Made by a program: the position numbers and the translations under genes
The notes under the pieces: generated by a model
Seen by the model: only the letters and a program-made list of their open reading frames with translations
Told to the model about the DNA's origin: nothing
The model's database searches: none
Assembly: GCF_024586455.1 (NCBI RefSeq)
Contig: NC_065919.1
Location: 16,176,017-16,240,016 of the forward strand
DNA: 64,000 nt
Source: Bactrocera neohumeralis
Lineage: Eukaryota > Arthropoda > Insecta > Diptera > Tephritidae
Direction: 5' to 3'
Part shown: piece after piece, positions 10,366 through 22,979 of the stretch
Position numbering within the stretch: position 1 is the stretch's first letter
How the letters are laid out: each line of letters opens with the position of its first letter

Positions 10366-12995
10366 TTTTTGGCACGGATACAAAATTTTGAAATATTTCA
10401 TCATTTCATTATGCTCAAGCATGTTTGCTGTTGCTCCAAAACCGCTGTATATATCCAAGGTGTTGTATAATGTGGTTTAATAAAAAATTTTCCGGCATGA
10501 ATGTTATGTATTTTTAATATATTTAATTAATTTTTTATTATGAAAAATATTCTGCATTTTTAAGGATCTGTTGACACTTTCTGCCGATTTTTTTTAATTC
10601 ATTTTTTTTATTTTATTTTTTTGTGTTTTATTTTTTTGTATTTTTTTAATCCATTTCTAATTTTTTTAATTATTTGTAATTAACACGTTTGCGCGCTATT
10701 AACGTTTTTGTTTACTAATTTAATCATACCTATTTCTTTAATTTAGTTTTTAATGTAATAAATCCTATTTTTTATTTTTTTTTTTTTTTTTTTTTTGTAT
10801 TAATATGAAAGTAATTTTGAGAAAGTCTCTAGTCACTTTTTGTTAAAAAAATCATAAAAATGTTATGATTTTATTATTTGATTTCTTATTATTATTTATT
10901 TAATATTGCAATTATTTTAAGGCTTTTTCATATTTTTTTAAACAAATTATTGTTTTAATTTCCTTTTACTTTTTTCAAAAGTCCTTTAGTCAAACAATTT
11001 TCACTTTCTTTTTTCAAATTTTTGGTGCTTCCTCATTTTTTCTCAATATTTTTTATAAATAAATTTGAAATTGTTTCAAAAAAATTCTTACATTTTTCTT
11101 TACTCCTACTAAAAAATAGCGATCTATCCTCAACGAAGAATTTTTTCAAACTGTTCGATGTTGAAAATCGGCTTCACCAATTTCATTCGCTTTATCACAG
11201 AAATTCCTTTTATTCTTGAGTATATGTAAGAATTCACCGTTATGTATGCGCAGTGTATAAGCCAATACCACTAAAAATGTTAATTGCAAATGTGTATGTG
11301 TATTGCGTTGGTAGTGATAGCCGAAAGCTCCGTGCGCCAACGCTTTCTAAAGCAATGAAATACCCACACATTTTAAGTTTAAAGCAAACGCGAAATATTC
11401 TACAAAAACACACAGATTTTATAATAAAATTTGTTGTTTGTATTGCTTATAAATATGTGTTTACATACTAGGGTCTTCATATCCTCCCACGAGTAAATGC
11501 TTTGTACACTGCCTTGCTGCATTTGGCGATCATTGAAAGTATAACTCAAAGCATGGTTGTTATTGTATTTCTTTTGTTGTTGTTATTGTATTATTTTTTT
11601 GGGTTTTGTGATTTTATCTCATTTCAAAAATTTCATTATTCTATTTCAAAAATTTCATTATTCTATTTCAAAAAAGCCTTGGAAAGTCTTACAAACGATC
11701 TCCCCGGACATGTTCGTGCGTTGATCACAGTTAATCGCCGATTATGTGCACACACTCACACATGCTGCCAAGTATTCTCAGTGGCAATCTGACCACAATT
11801 ATGATATTTTGGTCTTTCGCATTGAAAATTGGCATATAACACCTCCGCTTGTTTGACAAAAAGAGTTTATTTGAGTTTTTTTTCACTGTCAACTTCCATT
11901 AAGTATTACCAACTTAAAGCGAGGATATACATACATATAACATGCAGACATACATAAATACATATGCAGAAATTAATTTCGCATCTTTTTTCACATTTGC
12001 AGACACTTGTTCTGTTGAGGTCTTTGCTCTCCTTAATTATTGTTTTCAATTTAATATTTCGAATAAATTACATTGTTGAATTTTAAAATGTCCCCTATAC
12101 TGGCAATAAATCAACTTACTGCTATATATGTATTAATTACGTCAAATTTGATCTTGAACGCTATGCTGACCTCTTCCTTTTTGCCCACTCACTCATTAGC
12201 TCGCATTGGCTATTCACCCACCTGCTGCTGCCTCTTTCTTCTGCCGTTTAACCCGCAGAGTTTGGTTTTGCAGATCAGTCGGTGGTTAATGTGAACTCTG
12301 GTCTATATAGTAATGAAATTGTATGTAGTTGTACATATATACAACAAATTTCATATAACATTTATTGTATACAAAGTAAGCTATATGCTCATATATACCC
12401 AAAAATACATATGTATATATTAATATACATATGCTTTAACTTTATATCTGCATGAAGTGATTGTCTCACAGAACTATGAGATCATGCGCTGTTTGATTCG
12501 ATTTTAGTTTACATTTTCATACCAAGTATATATTTGTTTGTAAACAGAAAGAATTTTCCGCATCATTCATTGACGTGTTGCGAATTGTGTGGGGCTTTTC
12601 AGATCGTCATATTTATGGTATATTCTATATATTATCCTCTCTATATATCCTTAGGCATATTTTCAATACGTTTGTTTATGTATTTTGTTGATGCTTTATC
12701 GATAAACTTGAAAAAGTAGTTGAATTCCTATTTGATTGAGAATTATAATTCAAATTTTGCCGTGACAATTCATTCTGGGATTAATGCAGTGATGGAGAGA
12801 GGGTAGAAGATCGGGGGCAATTCCTCCCGTGCCGGGAGTTCTCAGAGTGCCGCGATGTTCTACAACAATTATTTGCAGTTTTTTTCGCCAAAAATTTACT
12901 AGAATTATCCTCGGGACACGGACTTTTCTTTAAGGTGTACGAGTTTAAAGTAATTCTCCCTTTAAGGTTCTTGTGAACGTACTACTATGAGCAAA
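10366..12995. other. AT-rich noncoding stretch
   Basis: There are long T-rich tracts at 10590-10680 and a homopolymeric T run near 10770-10796. A perfect short duplication of TTTCAAAAATTTCATTATTC lies at about 11620-11665. TACATATG runs occur at 11925-11965 and 12330-12440. A GC-richer patch at 12790-12860 (CGGGGGCAATTCCTCCCGTG) has no family I recognise. No gene was supported. Confidence 0.4.
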
Positions 12996-12998
12996 AAT

Positions 12999-13845
12999 TA
13001 GTAAGACTTTATTCATAATTATTAAACTCTTAATTCATTATTAAAAATTTATAGCGTCCTACTCAAAGTAATCCCCTTTGTCGGCCCATAATTCTGGCCT
13101 ATTTTTACGATTGGTTTCACATAAACCACGCATAACACTCAAATGATATTCCTTGTTGATAGCTTGGGCGGTCGGAAGGAATTCGGAGTGCACCACACCT
13201 CGATGGTCGACTGTCGACATAACCTTGATTTTTGATCTGCATTGACGTGGCTTTTTGGCTTCGGTTCATTTTTGCCACGATATTCGACCGATTGATCGTC
13301 TGTTTCCGACTTGTAAGCATAGATCTAAGACTCACCGCCTATAATAATAAGTTTCATGACATGCAGTTAGTCGGAAAGCATTATTTCAGAGACGTTTATG
13401 CGATGCTGTTTTTCGAAAATTTAAGTGATTTTGGAACCAATCGTGCTTTCACTTTTTTTATGCCCAAAAGATCTTTCAAAATGGTTTTCACTGATCCTTC
13501 CAATATTCCATCTATGTCAGGAAAATTTCTGACTGTTAATCGTCGATTCTCAAGCACCAATTCCTTTATTTTATTGAGGTGTTGATCATCAGTTGATGTT
13601 GATGGCCTTCCTGGACGTGGTTCATCATCAACGCATTCTAGACATAATTTGAATAATTTGTACAAATCAAAAACACTTGCTCGCGAAAAACAAATATCAC
13701 CAAAGACCTTTTCACACATTCTAAACATTTCGACACCAGAAATTTGATTCCGCCTACAAAGTTTTATGGAACTTCTTTGTCTTTGTTGAATAATTTCATT
13801 CATCGTAGAAATCGGCGTATACACTTTATGTACTTCAGAAAGACA
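12999..13845 (-). pseudogene. Mariner transposase remnant with internal deletion (DD34D type)
   Basis: The - strand encodes a mariner-type transposase broken by stops. An N-terminal frame (13824-13396) contains the helix-turn-helix region with GRPSTSTDDQHL, ENRRLTVR and GSVKTILKDLLG. The first catalytic motif, normally GDES, reads GGES (codon at 13334-13336) and is followed by a stop at 13325-13327. Further on, ELWADK is joined directly to GDYFE near 13075-13085, so the segment carrying the second and third catalytic aspartates is missing. The left end shows TTAGTAAGACTTTAT. The same end motif occurs inverted at 51697-51721 beside a related copy, which supports it as the terminal repeat. The element is dead. 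Confidence 0.85.
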
Positions 13846-14224
13846 AACCTATATTAAAATCCAATGATTATTTTGATTTTCGACCGAAAAGACGGACAAC
13901 AAATTGTTTATATCAAAAAGTGCAAAATTACTCACACGTAATTTACTAGATAATTTTACTGTGAAGTTGCAACTTTAAATGCGTTAGGCTAAGAATACGA
14001 TCAACGACCGATTCCAATAATGCAATTTCGAGAAATACTCGTTGCAAGTTTTACGGTGTTGAGGTCCGTATTTATACCCAGTTATAGATTTTCCGATCAG
14101 CAAAAATCCACAGGTTGCTATCAGACTCCGGGAATCCGTACACATTAAGGGTCCCACATTGGGACATTCCGAAATCCTCTCGCACTTCGATTGCATCCCT
14201 GTTTACTAGATCCGGAACCTACTC

Positions 14225-14515
14225 CTTGCGGCTTCTTCTCTGCACACATACCTTCGATGGGGTGGAGTCGCTGCAGTAAGCCTTTTCACGGATGTATCGA
14301 GACTCAAAGGGAAGGTTGGACCACTGTAGTGTCTTTCAAGCAGAAGTGGCAGCTGGTAAGGTAGCAGCAGATGTACTACAACGAAGTACGCCTTCCTTTA
14401 GGAAGGTATGCATCCACTCCGATAACAGAGCTGATATACCAGCTTTAAGTTCGCTGACAGTGAGCTCAAAGCTTTCTGTGGCATCAAGCTACTTTCACAT
14501 ATTTTGATCTCAAAT
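14225..14515 (+). pseudogene. RNase H fragment of a LOA/I-type non-LTR retrotransposon
   Basis: A 71-codon frame at 14292-14507 reads FQAEVAAGKVAADVLQRS and then VCIHSDNRADIPAL. FQAEVAA holds the glutamate and HSDNRA the second aspartate of the RNase H active site. The first aspartate region (TDVSRL, about 14289 onward) lies in another frame. The same domain occurs at 54116-54694 (+), 47770-48445 (-) and 59940-60870 (-). This is a short, 5'- and 3'-truncated relic. Confidence 0.72.
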
Positions 14516-15789
14516 TTTTATTTTGCTTTCTTTTATCCGTAATTTCGCCTTAGAAAGGAAAATATTGGCAGTGTATAATAAAATGAGTATACTATACATG
14601 AATTATTTACTCATAGATCGATTTTGAACAATGTAGGATTAAGAAGATTTCTGTAAACAAGCTGTGCATTAGTCCGAGAGTAAATCGAAAACTAACTGAC
14701 TAACAGATATTTTCCAAATACTTCCAAGGAATATTATTGAGAATGTCATTTAGAAATAAACATATATGCACATCGGTTACCTACATCCAACTATCCTCAT
14801 GAAAATATATGGATTTTAATAATTTTGGGTCGATAGACCGAGAGGGATCATCAGTTTCATCGTAAAAAATATTGAATTAATACTTTAAAATAAAAAATTT
14901 AATACTTGGCTACTTTTAATCCATAAAATTAATAAGATTCGGCATTTACTCATTACAGTAGCAATATAATATTTCCTTTCCAACTATCGAATAAAATATT
15001 TTCAAAGTGTTCGCAAGCGGACTAATAAACGGGCTCTTCTCAACTTTCCTCAGTTGCAACAACAAATATTTAATGAAACCGTACGTACTTCCTGAAGGTT
15101 AGACAGCATATATTCAACAAATAAAGAACTTTTAAACAAAGCAATTAAAAATTTCCCACCATTTCGAGCAAATTGCGCTAAGCTAGTATTGTCCACAGAC
15201 GTGCAACAAATATTGTAATTTGCCACATTTATGTGATAAACGCGCGCCAATCACCTGCTGGTGCTTAATCAAAATGCAATAAAAGTAAGAGTCGATGAAT
15301 TCTTGGCAGATCAACAAATGGCGCAATAAACTGACAACAAACTTTGCTGTTAAAAGACACAACTTTTCACTTTTTAGCAAGTTTATTTCTTGCTGCGCAG
15401 TGAAAGTTGCTTTTGACTTTACAATTGTTTCGAAAAAAACGCAAAAAAATGTTAATATAGAATTAAATATATTAGGGTGTGCGTTATTTACCAAGTTGAT
15501 GTCTTTTTTTACAAATGTTCCCGAAGCTTTTCATTTTTAATTTAAACTATGAGGAAATCATGATACTTTTCCCATATGCATATGTAGCATGCGATTTTTT
15601 GATATTTTGCATCAAACAAGTAAACTTTGAACCTTAAAAAAAATATTCTAGTAGAAAAATTTCTGCCCTACAAACAGTTCTTAAAGAGTTTTTCCATAAA
15701 ACCATTCATTTAAAAGTTACATGCAGTTAAAGTTAAGAAACCCTCACGACTGTATGAATGTACACCATGTCGTATGAGTAACACATAAT
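14516..15789. other. AT-rich noncoding stretch
   Basis: No supported feature was seen apart from the phrase GTCGTATGAGTAAC at 15769-15782, which recurs elsewhere in the window and lies at the insertion point of the retroelement tail that follows. Open frames on both strands around 15183-15540 have no recognisable content. Confidence 0.4.
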
Positions 15790-15913
15790 CCGTTCTAATG
15801 ACGGGTCTAAGTAATCGGCACGGACCCGAATTTTTTCCGGCCAAGGGCTGTCAACCCGGCACCACGCCTCGAAATTATTTAAGTTTTTTTGCCGCTACAA
15901 CAACAACAAAAAC
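15790..15913 (+). mobile_element. Short retroelement tail (5'-truncated non-LTR or SINE) with target duplication
   Basis: A GC-rich 124-bp island contains GGCACGGACCCGAA, CCGGCCAAGGGCTGTCAA and a 3' tail of GCCGCTACAACAACAACAA. It is bounded by AGTAACACATAAT (15777-15789) and AGTAACACACAAT (15914-15926), 12 of 13 identical. That is the signature of target-primed reverse transcription. The CAACAACAA 3' end is typical of insect non-LTR or SINE tails. No coding capacity remains. Confidence 0.8.
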
Positions 15914-16189
15914 AGTAACACACAATGCATAAATCACTTGTATGAATGCCTCAGTCCATTTGATTCATAACTTTGACTGCGAATAACTTTTAAAATAATG
16001 TCTTTATGAAAAAAATCATTCAAATTTTTTTTGTAGAGTGAAAAATTTTGTACTAGAATACAATTTTTTTAAGGTTGTAGGTTTATTTGCTTTGAAAATA
16101 AAAGAAATCTTCCAAATGATTAACAAATCCCATGTAGCATATGTATGTGGAAAAAGTTAACTGATTTAGGCTTCAATTCAAAGTAAAGA

Positions 16190-16505
16190 TCTTGTATGTA
16201 ACATCAAGGGGTGTGTGCTATACGCCAACCATCCAGAAACAATTCAAGATTTAAAGTACGAGATTCAAGCTGCTGTAGCTGCCATAAGGCCTGAAACCAT
16301 CGAGAAAGTACTCTAAAATTGGGTGGATCGGATAAGCTACTGTAAACTCAGCGGTGGTGATCATTTGTCCAAAATTGTTTTCCACAAATAAATTTCATAA
16401 AACAACCTTTTAAATAAATGTTAGACCTTTGAAAAATATCAAGCCATTTTTTCTTTATTGACTTTTTAAATTTAAAATTTTATATGGCCCACCCGTTATA
16501 TATAC
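16190..16505 (+). pseudogene. C-terminal relic of a DD41D-type Tc1/mariner transposase
   Basis: The + strand translation shows YANHPETIQDLKYEIQAAVA, AAIRPETIEKVL and then NWVDRISYCKLSGGDHLS across a single stop. This is the C-terminal end seen in the other DD41D-like copies in this window (for example 27500-27650). The likely 3' inverted terminus is ATGGCCCACCCGTTATATA at about 16483-16501. The catalytic core is absent, so only the last 60 or so codons and the 3' noncoding end survive. Confidence 0.7.
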
Positions 16506-17294
16506 ATATATACAGCGACGTAAATACAAATAAATGTCTATGTTGTTACTGCAGTTGCCAGGTATTTCCCACATGAATTCACTTTTTACTCAACTTGCCA
16601 AAGTTCCTTCACTTCCTCAACTTTTATTTTTTTATGCCCCACTTTTCTATATTATTTTTACATTTTGTACTTACACAACTTCTGCATTCATATAACCAAA
16701 AGTGGTCATATCTACTTAAACATGGCATTAAACTATATTAGGAGCCAAACAATATATACAAAAAGGAAGTAAGCAAAAGTTAAGTAACACATATAACAAT
16801 AGAAGAAAAAGCAGCAGAAAGAAATGAAGCTCAAAGCATTACTTTGTTAGAAAAAGTTTTCTTTTGTGCTCTCTTTTGAACCCAATGTCAAGGTTAATAC
16901 TTGCGTATAGTAAATATACATATAGTATGAGCAGCGTTTTGCCACACCGTCGAACAGCGCCATCTTTCATTTATCTAATTTTGGCTATAATCAAAGGCAA
17001 ACTGTCTTGCCGTAGTGCTTTTATGGGCACTTTCGAAGTAAACAAAACACAAGTTTCAATAAATACTTGAAGGAAAATTTCTTTTCATTGCACTTGCGCT
17101 ATTTTAGATTATATGCAACTGTAACGGAAGTCTATGTGTGTGCGTGTGTTTGTTTATTAGACACGTGCATGGTATTTTAGAGATTTAGTTAAATATTTAT
17201 TTTTATCTTATTATACAATAGCATTTTTGCCTTGCAATTGCGTCAAATAGATGTAAGTTTATTTTGATTTCATGATTTGGTTGAGAAAGATAGA
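16506..17294. other. AT-rich noncoding stretch
   Basis: No gene or element was recognised. A short open frame at 16864-17070 has no known content. Confidence 0.4.
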
Positions 17295-18720
17295 TTGCAC
17301 AAGTAAGGAAGAGCTAAGTTCGGGTATAACTGAATATTGCATACTCTGCAACCTGCAAGCATTAAAACTAAGAAGTATCTTTAGGTATGTAAGGCTTGTT
17401 AGTTATATGGGATCTATGACGAGTTTTCACACGATTTTATTCATTCTAAGCACAAATATGCACCGTTATGAGAAAAACCACGCTTTCATAATTTTATTAA
17501 GACAACTCACATTTTGGCTAATATATGCGGTATAAAGTCAGCTGGAAGTTCGAAAATCTTTATATTAGGTATATGTAGGCTAAGAGAAGTATTGACCCGA
17601 TTCAACCTATTTGTAGCACACAGACATTCTATCAGGAAAGTATTCTCTCTGAATTCCGATTATGAATCTGGCACATTGACCAATATTTTCGGTAAAAAGT
17701 CAACTACAGGTACTGAGGGTCAAATATTCGGTACCTAGAGGCTTAAACAGTTTTTGTTGGATTTGTACAATTTTTGGCCATAAGGTGGGGTGGCGTACTC
17801 TAAAGACATTATTCGTGCAAAGTTTTATTCCGTTATACTAATTGTTTCTTGATTTGCCGTTATATTAATTGTTTCTTGATTTGTGAGTGGAAAGAATCAG
17901 ATGGAATTTAAAATTGTGTTATATGGAAAGTAGTAGTGGCTGCAATTCGATTTCGCCTATTTTCGCACAGTGGCTTAGAAATGTGAAAATAATGGTCGAA
18001 ATAGGTAGATCGGGTCCCGAGAAATGTGATTTCACCTACAAATGGGCGGTGCCACACCCATCGTCCAATTTTTAACCCGGTTCCTATAAAACCCTCTCCT
18101 AACATCTCGGGTGTAAAATTATTTGTCACTAATATATTTAGTTACTGTTTTATTGCGCTTTTAGTACTTTTTGGCAGTATCGTTGCATGGGGCGTGAACG
18201 GAGTTATCTTCCGATTTCATCATTTTCACACTATCTGTGGTGGTTCTTATGGGATTTTTATTGAGCATATTTCGGTATTTTGGCTGGAACAGTTTGAGAT
18301 ATATGTACATTAAACCTATTAGAGGGTCACGTCCACTTTTTTTTTTTTAATTTTTAGCCCACTGGTGCCCCTTGCTACTACAATCCTTGGTACTAAATTA
18401 CAGCTCTATAGCTTTATTATGTGGTTAGTTATGGCACTTTATAAATTTTTCTTCAAGGACCATTACGCCCTACCTTACTCTACCCTACCGTTTTTGCCAA
18501 GAAACATGTGTGTCAAGTTTGATCAAGATATCTCAATTTTTATTCAAGTTAAAGCTTGCAGGGACGGACGGACAGATAGATCATTCCCCTCATCATCCTG
18601 ATCATTTACATATAAGTATATAACTCCATACCTAACTCGATTTGTTTTAGGTGATACGTATAACCATTAGGTAAACAAAACAATTATACGCTCTAGCAAC
18701 ATGTTGCAAGAGTATAAAAA
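17295..18720 (+). repeat. Near full-length member of a dispersed noncoding repeat family (about 1.4 kb)
   Basis: It begins with AAGTAAGGAAGAGCTAAGTT and CGGGTATAAC and ends with TAGCAACATGTTGCAAGAGT followed by ATAAAAA. Sub-terminal ATACTCTGCAAC (near 17341) is the rough inverse of GTTGCAAGAGTAT (near the right end), which suggests inverted ends. Shared blocks occur at 41818-42910: the AAGTAAGGAAG start, TATATGCGGTATAA, GAAGTATT, and ATATTCGG with AGGGGCTTGAACAG-like sequence. Others occur at 37620-38560. Several frames of 60-95 codons are open by chance, and none has a recognisable domain. A GACGGACGGACAGA microsatellite sits near 18561-18577. Confidence 0.8.
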
Positions 18721-19987
18721 TATTGTTTGTAGAATATTTCTTCAAGTGGTTGCCATTCAGATCGAAAATACCGCTGCCACGCGAAACTGCATTTTTGCAC
18801 GGTGAATGTGAGCTCATACGGAGCCCACATTGCCCAGACTTTTCGCAAGTAAACGCTCATGAACTACATATGTGCATCACGATTTTTGATATCTTAAGAG
18901 TCTCAGCTAAATCTATAGATCTCATTTTTAGCTCATCCAATCCCATTTTGCAAATCTTTTGTCAGCAATGGTCTAATTGGGAAGACCGTATTTAGTAAAA
19001 TGTTTTATCGCAGGCAAAAGTATCAATTTTTTATGCCATTGCAACTTACATTAAAAAATCGGATCCAACTTTCCCAACATACATATATACAATATATATA
19101 CATATACATACATACTTATTATAATTATTGGGTATTATTTTAGTAATAATATTAATATTAAAAAAAAATTCTTCAATAAATATTTCCAGTCCAAAGTTCG
19201 CCTAGTTGAGCATATTGTCATCGCTATTTTTTCAGTGAATTCTTGGAAAAATGCAAAGTTCTCGAAACAGCAAATTAGCTACTGGTTTTTGATGACAATA
19301 TTAATGTGGTCAATCGTAAGCAAAAAAAACTAAATTTAAATTTTTTTATGATACGTTGTTGTTATTTAAAAATATTCTCTGAAATTTGAAGTTTATCCTG
19401 TTGATAGTTTCAGCGATGTGATTGTATTTCTAAGTTACTTGTTTAATGTAGTAACATCAGCTTCCAAAAATTTTTAGGTGTCTTTTCCGAAACGCTGTTT
19501 TGTAAGTGATTAAGTGAGAAAACTTTCAAATTTTGTTAGAAATCAAAATTTTGACTATTCCTTCGACCTATTATAATAGTAAATTTTTTCGGTTTTCCGA
19601 TTTGATTTTAAGCAGAAAAATCTCCCTCACCCCCAGACATCTGTTGTCTGTGGGCCTCCTGGAGATCAGCTACGGGATCAAGGGGATTCAAAATGTATCA
19701 AAATGAATCGCCGATTATTAAAATATATACATTATATTTCGTAAATTACATCTTTTATTTACTTAATAAATAAAAGGTCTCTTCAAAAAAAGTTAAAAAG
19801 ACGCGCTTTTATTGACTTACAAGTGGTTAAACCCATTAATATAATAGCATTAGGTAAGGTATAGAAAATATTTCGATGGCGGGAAAAGTGACTTCTGGAA
19901 AGATGAAAATCAATGTATTAGTAATTTCCAAGTGAATACAGTTAGGTCTTTTTCAATTAAGGCCTTTGTAATGGTGAAGTGTATGTG
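18721..19987. other. Noncoding stretch, nothing firmly recognised
   Basis: A short frame at 18723-18995 (90 codons) has no recognisable domain. A CCCTCACCCCCAGACATCTG patch with GGGCCTCCTGGAGATCAG near 19623-19670 is unusually GC-rich and may be an unidentified repeat end. Confidence 0.35.
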
Positions 19988-20484
19988 GGGTATTCCATAT
20001 CAAATCATTTTTGAAAATTTGACAATTTTTTTTTAAATAAATAAAAAAAAATAAAAAAAAATCGGCCCACTCCGGGATTAGCAGGGATAGTTGTCAAATT
20101 AATTGTAGTTTTTTTTGAGAAAAAAAAAAAAAAAAAAAAAACAAAAATGGCGAACTTTCAAAAAATGACGATTTTACTTAAAAAAAACCGATTATTTTAT
20201 ATAATTGATCGTGTTAAATTTTTTTCGTGTATTTTTTCGAAAAGTTCATTCAAAAACAAAAAATTAAAAAAAAAGGTTCCCCAAAAGTCAATTTCTACAA
20301 AAGTTATGGCTATTTGAAAATAAAAAACCCTTTTTTAGAAAAATTTATAACTTTTTTTTAAATGGACAAAACATTTTGAAAAAATTCTCAAAAATGTTTT
20401 TCAAAGCGTAGATAAGGATGGATAAGTTTCAGCAAAATCTAAAGGGGTCGGGTTCAAAAGTGGTCGATTTGGTATGGAATACCC
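19988..20484. mobile_element. MITE of about 497 bp with 19-bp terminal inverted repeats
   Basis: The left end GGGTATTCCATATCAAATC (19988-20006) is the inverse of GATTTGGTATGGAATACCC (20466-20484), with 18 of 19 matching. The interior is A/T-homopolymer rich, with runs of A around 20115-20140, and has no coding capacity. The phrases TTTCAAAAAATGACGATTTT and TCTACAAAAGTTATGGCTAT look like degenerate internal repeats. The superfamily cannot be told from the sequence. Confidence 0.88.
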
Positions 20485-21639
20485 ATGTGCTTTTGGAAAG
20501 CTTCAACGGAACAACTCGAACACAATCATTATTTCCTGGAAGTGTTTTTATGACTTTTCTAAGAGGCAATTTTGTTGGTTGTGTATAACTTTCTGTCTGA
20601 ATGATTATTACTACCATCATTCCATCATCTTTTTTATTTCATCCATTTATTAGTTCTTCTTTTTCTATATTTACGCTCACAATAGTTAGTTTTGGATTCT
20701 TCCTAGTTGTAGAAGGCAATCATAAAGCATTCTTATTTGAAAATATTCCTCAGTTATTTTCTCGAATGAGTCGTAGATTACTGCATTGTAATCGAACTTG
20801 GACCAAATACTACGTATGCCAAATATTATAGCTTCCAAATGTTTTTTTTTTTTGATGATCATTTCTTTCTGTCATCATGTTTAGATCATCTAAGTTTCTC
20901 CTGAGGTTTTGAATTCTCCTATTCATATGTGTTAATAAGTTTCCTTTGGTTAGGTTGCAATAATAATTATATGTATATAAATTCAAAATGAAGACATTCA
21001 GGTTTATATATATATATATACATATATACATATATATTAAATTAGAATTAAAAATAAAATTAAATCAGTTAGTAGGCCTGTAATAAAAATATGACTTTTC
21101 TACATTTTATATTTGCTTGCATCAGTCATTGATTTTCAAGTTCATTTGTGTAGGCCAAATACTACATGAATCTAAACAATTCACTTAAACAAACAATACA
21201 AATACATTCATAAATATACAAAAACATGTATATATATACAATAGATGTATATGTGTGAGAGCAAACGAGCATCATAGTGATTATAAATATCTGCCATAGA
21301 AATATTGAATAAAGCCAAGGAACACACCACTTGGTAGAGAGGAACAGCACTAAAACATTGGTTTATTAATATATAAGTGAATATAAGCGCGTTTAGATTT
21401 TTATTTTATGTTTTTGCATTGTTTATAAATGTACAGATGAGTATTGAATATGATATAAGAGATATGTACACTTTTTTCCGAATATTATTTAAAGTATACA
21501 GTTAAGTGGAAAATATAGACAAAATATTCTTTGGTACAAGTATTATTGTTTGTAATCATAAACACAAAATCGCCTTTTTTGGGTTGTGACCCATAAATTT
21601 TACGATGCGTTGTCTAATTGAGAGATTTGAAAGAGGTTT
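20485..21639. other. Noncoding stretch with TA/TATATACA simple sequence
   Basis: There are TATATATA runs at about 21006-21036 and TACAAATACATTC-like AT simple sequence at 21195-21240. Short open frames on both strands at 20429-21031 have no recognisable content. Confidence 0.4.
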
Positions 21640-22440
21640 TTGGGCACTCAAATATACATGAACGGTACTTCCAACATTCTCATTTTATATCTACAGAGAG
21701 TCATTTATTGCTCTCAGCCTCATTCAACGTTTACCCAAAATCTTTTATACATTTTTTATGTGATATTGCAAGTTCGTCATGTGATCTATCGTGAGATTGA
21801 GACAACTATAAGCATTAATGGGAACAGCCCACATTCAATATTTAATTAACATTTGATAGTAAAAAAAACTATTTCTTTACTTTGGATCTATTTGTACATC
21901 GCTCAACACAAGGCTCGTGTCTATTGGTCGAGACAGCTGATAAATCGTGGATTTATGCGTATGAACCCGAAATTAAACAGCATTTGACTGTATGTGTTCT
22001 TTCAGATGCGCCAAATCCAACAACAGTTGTGCGCGCGGGAAGCACTTCCAACCAAAACCAAGTCGCCAAAGACCGATCAAAACGACAATTCGAGCCCTCA
22101 CACATTGATTGAAAAACTGCATTTTTGAGTACGCAAAACATCAAATTAATGAGTCATCTACCATTTAGTCCCGACTTGGCATCGAATGGCTTCTTTTTTA
22201 TTCTCGTACGTAAGAGCTGTGAAGTTAAGGCTGTTCGTCACCCGAAAAGGTTCAAACGTTCAAAACACATGTTCTTGGAGTTATATCATTCATAGTGACA
22301 AAAATGCTTCGAAAATTGGTTAAAATGCATTCAAAGGGTAAAAATCTTAATTGAATAATTTTGAAAAACAATAAAGCGATTTGGGTGGCTTAATATTTGC
22401 TTTTGTTCTCTAATCTCGAAATATAAAAGGCAACTTTCGC
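21640..22440 (+). pseudogene. Mariner transposase remnant (DD34D), + strand
   Basis: Successive fragments follow the mariner order. ILQVRHVIYREIETTISI (end of the helix-turn-helix region, about 21760-21830) comes first. DKSWIYAYEPEIKQHLTV (first catalytic region, near 21940-21990) follows. QNDNSSPHT holds the second catalytic aspartate (near 22075-22105). SPDLASNGFFF (near 22170-22197) shows the third catalytic aspartate changed to Gly. The C-terminal end and a 3' flank with AAATATAAAAGGCAACTTT near 22421-22439 follow. That flank recurs inverted beside the - strand copy at 29690-30760. Several frameshifts and stops make it inactive. Confidence 0.82.
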
Positions 22441-22489
22441 ATAACAGCAAAATTTTGCAAACATTCTAGGCATCAACTAAATATCAGTT

Positions 22490-22735
22490 TCTTGATTTTG
22501 TCACTTCTGCTGTGAGGCAGTGTATCGAAGCAGACCCGAATGAAGCTGCGCCTATCTACTTTATGAAAGATTTTGCGGAAAGATCTTAGTTTGTGGGCTT
22601 ACAAAATCCAACTTGTGCAAGAATTTAAGTCGAACAACCATCAAAAGTGTCCCAAGTTCGGTGCATGGGCCCAAAACGATATGGTCACCGATCCCGATTT
22701 TCAGCGAGGAAGCTCACATTTGATTGATTGGAGTG
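22490..22735 (+). pseudogene. Relic of a DD41D-type transposase N-terminal half
   Basis: Frames at 22495-22640 read VRQCIEADPNEAAPI and then, after a break, LWAYKIQLVQEFKSNNHQK and FGAWAQNDMVTDPDF. This is the linker and lead-in to the first catalytic motif, also visible at 28650-29640 and 35900-36600. The following SEEAH sits where the other copies read SDEAH, so the first catalytic Asp is lost. The sequence then ends. It abuts the mariner at 22980 with about 240 bp of unassigned DNA between. Confidence 0.65.
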
Positions 22736-22979
22736 TGGATATTCCATAAGCCATTGTTGAGACGCCATTATGTCTTTATAAGAAAAGAGTGTTAGCAATC
22801 TATAATATACACAAAATGGCAACTGTCCACTAAATTGCATACAGTAGTTAGTCGATATCCACTCGTGATGAAAATTTTGGTATATTTCACTCTGAAACGT
22901 CTTTTCAAATTTGCGTGTAACTTCGAAAATATTCACCAGAACGATATGAAATTTTATGTACATATACATACATTATATA

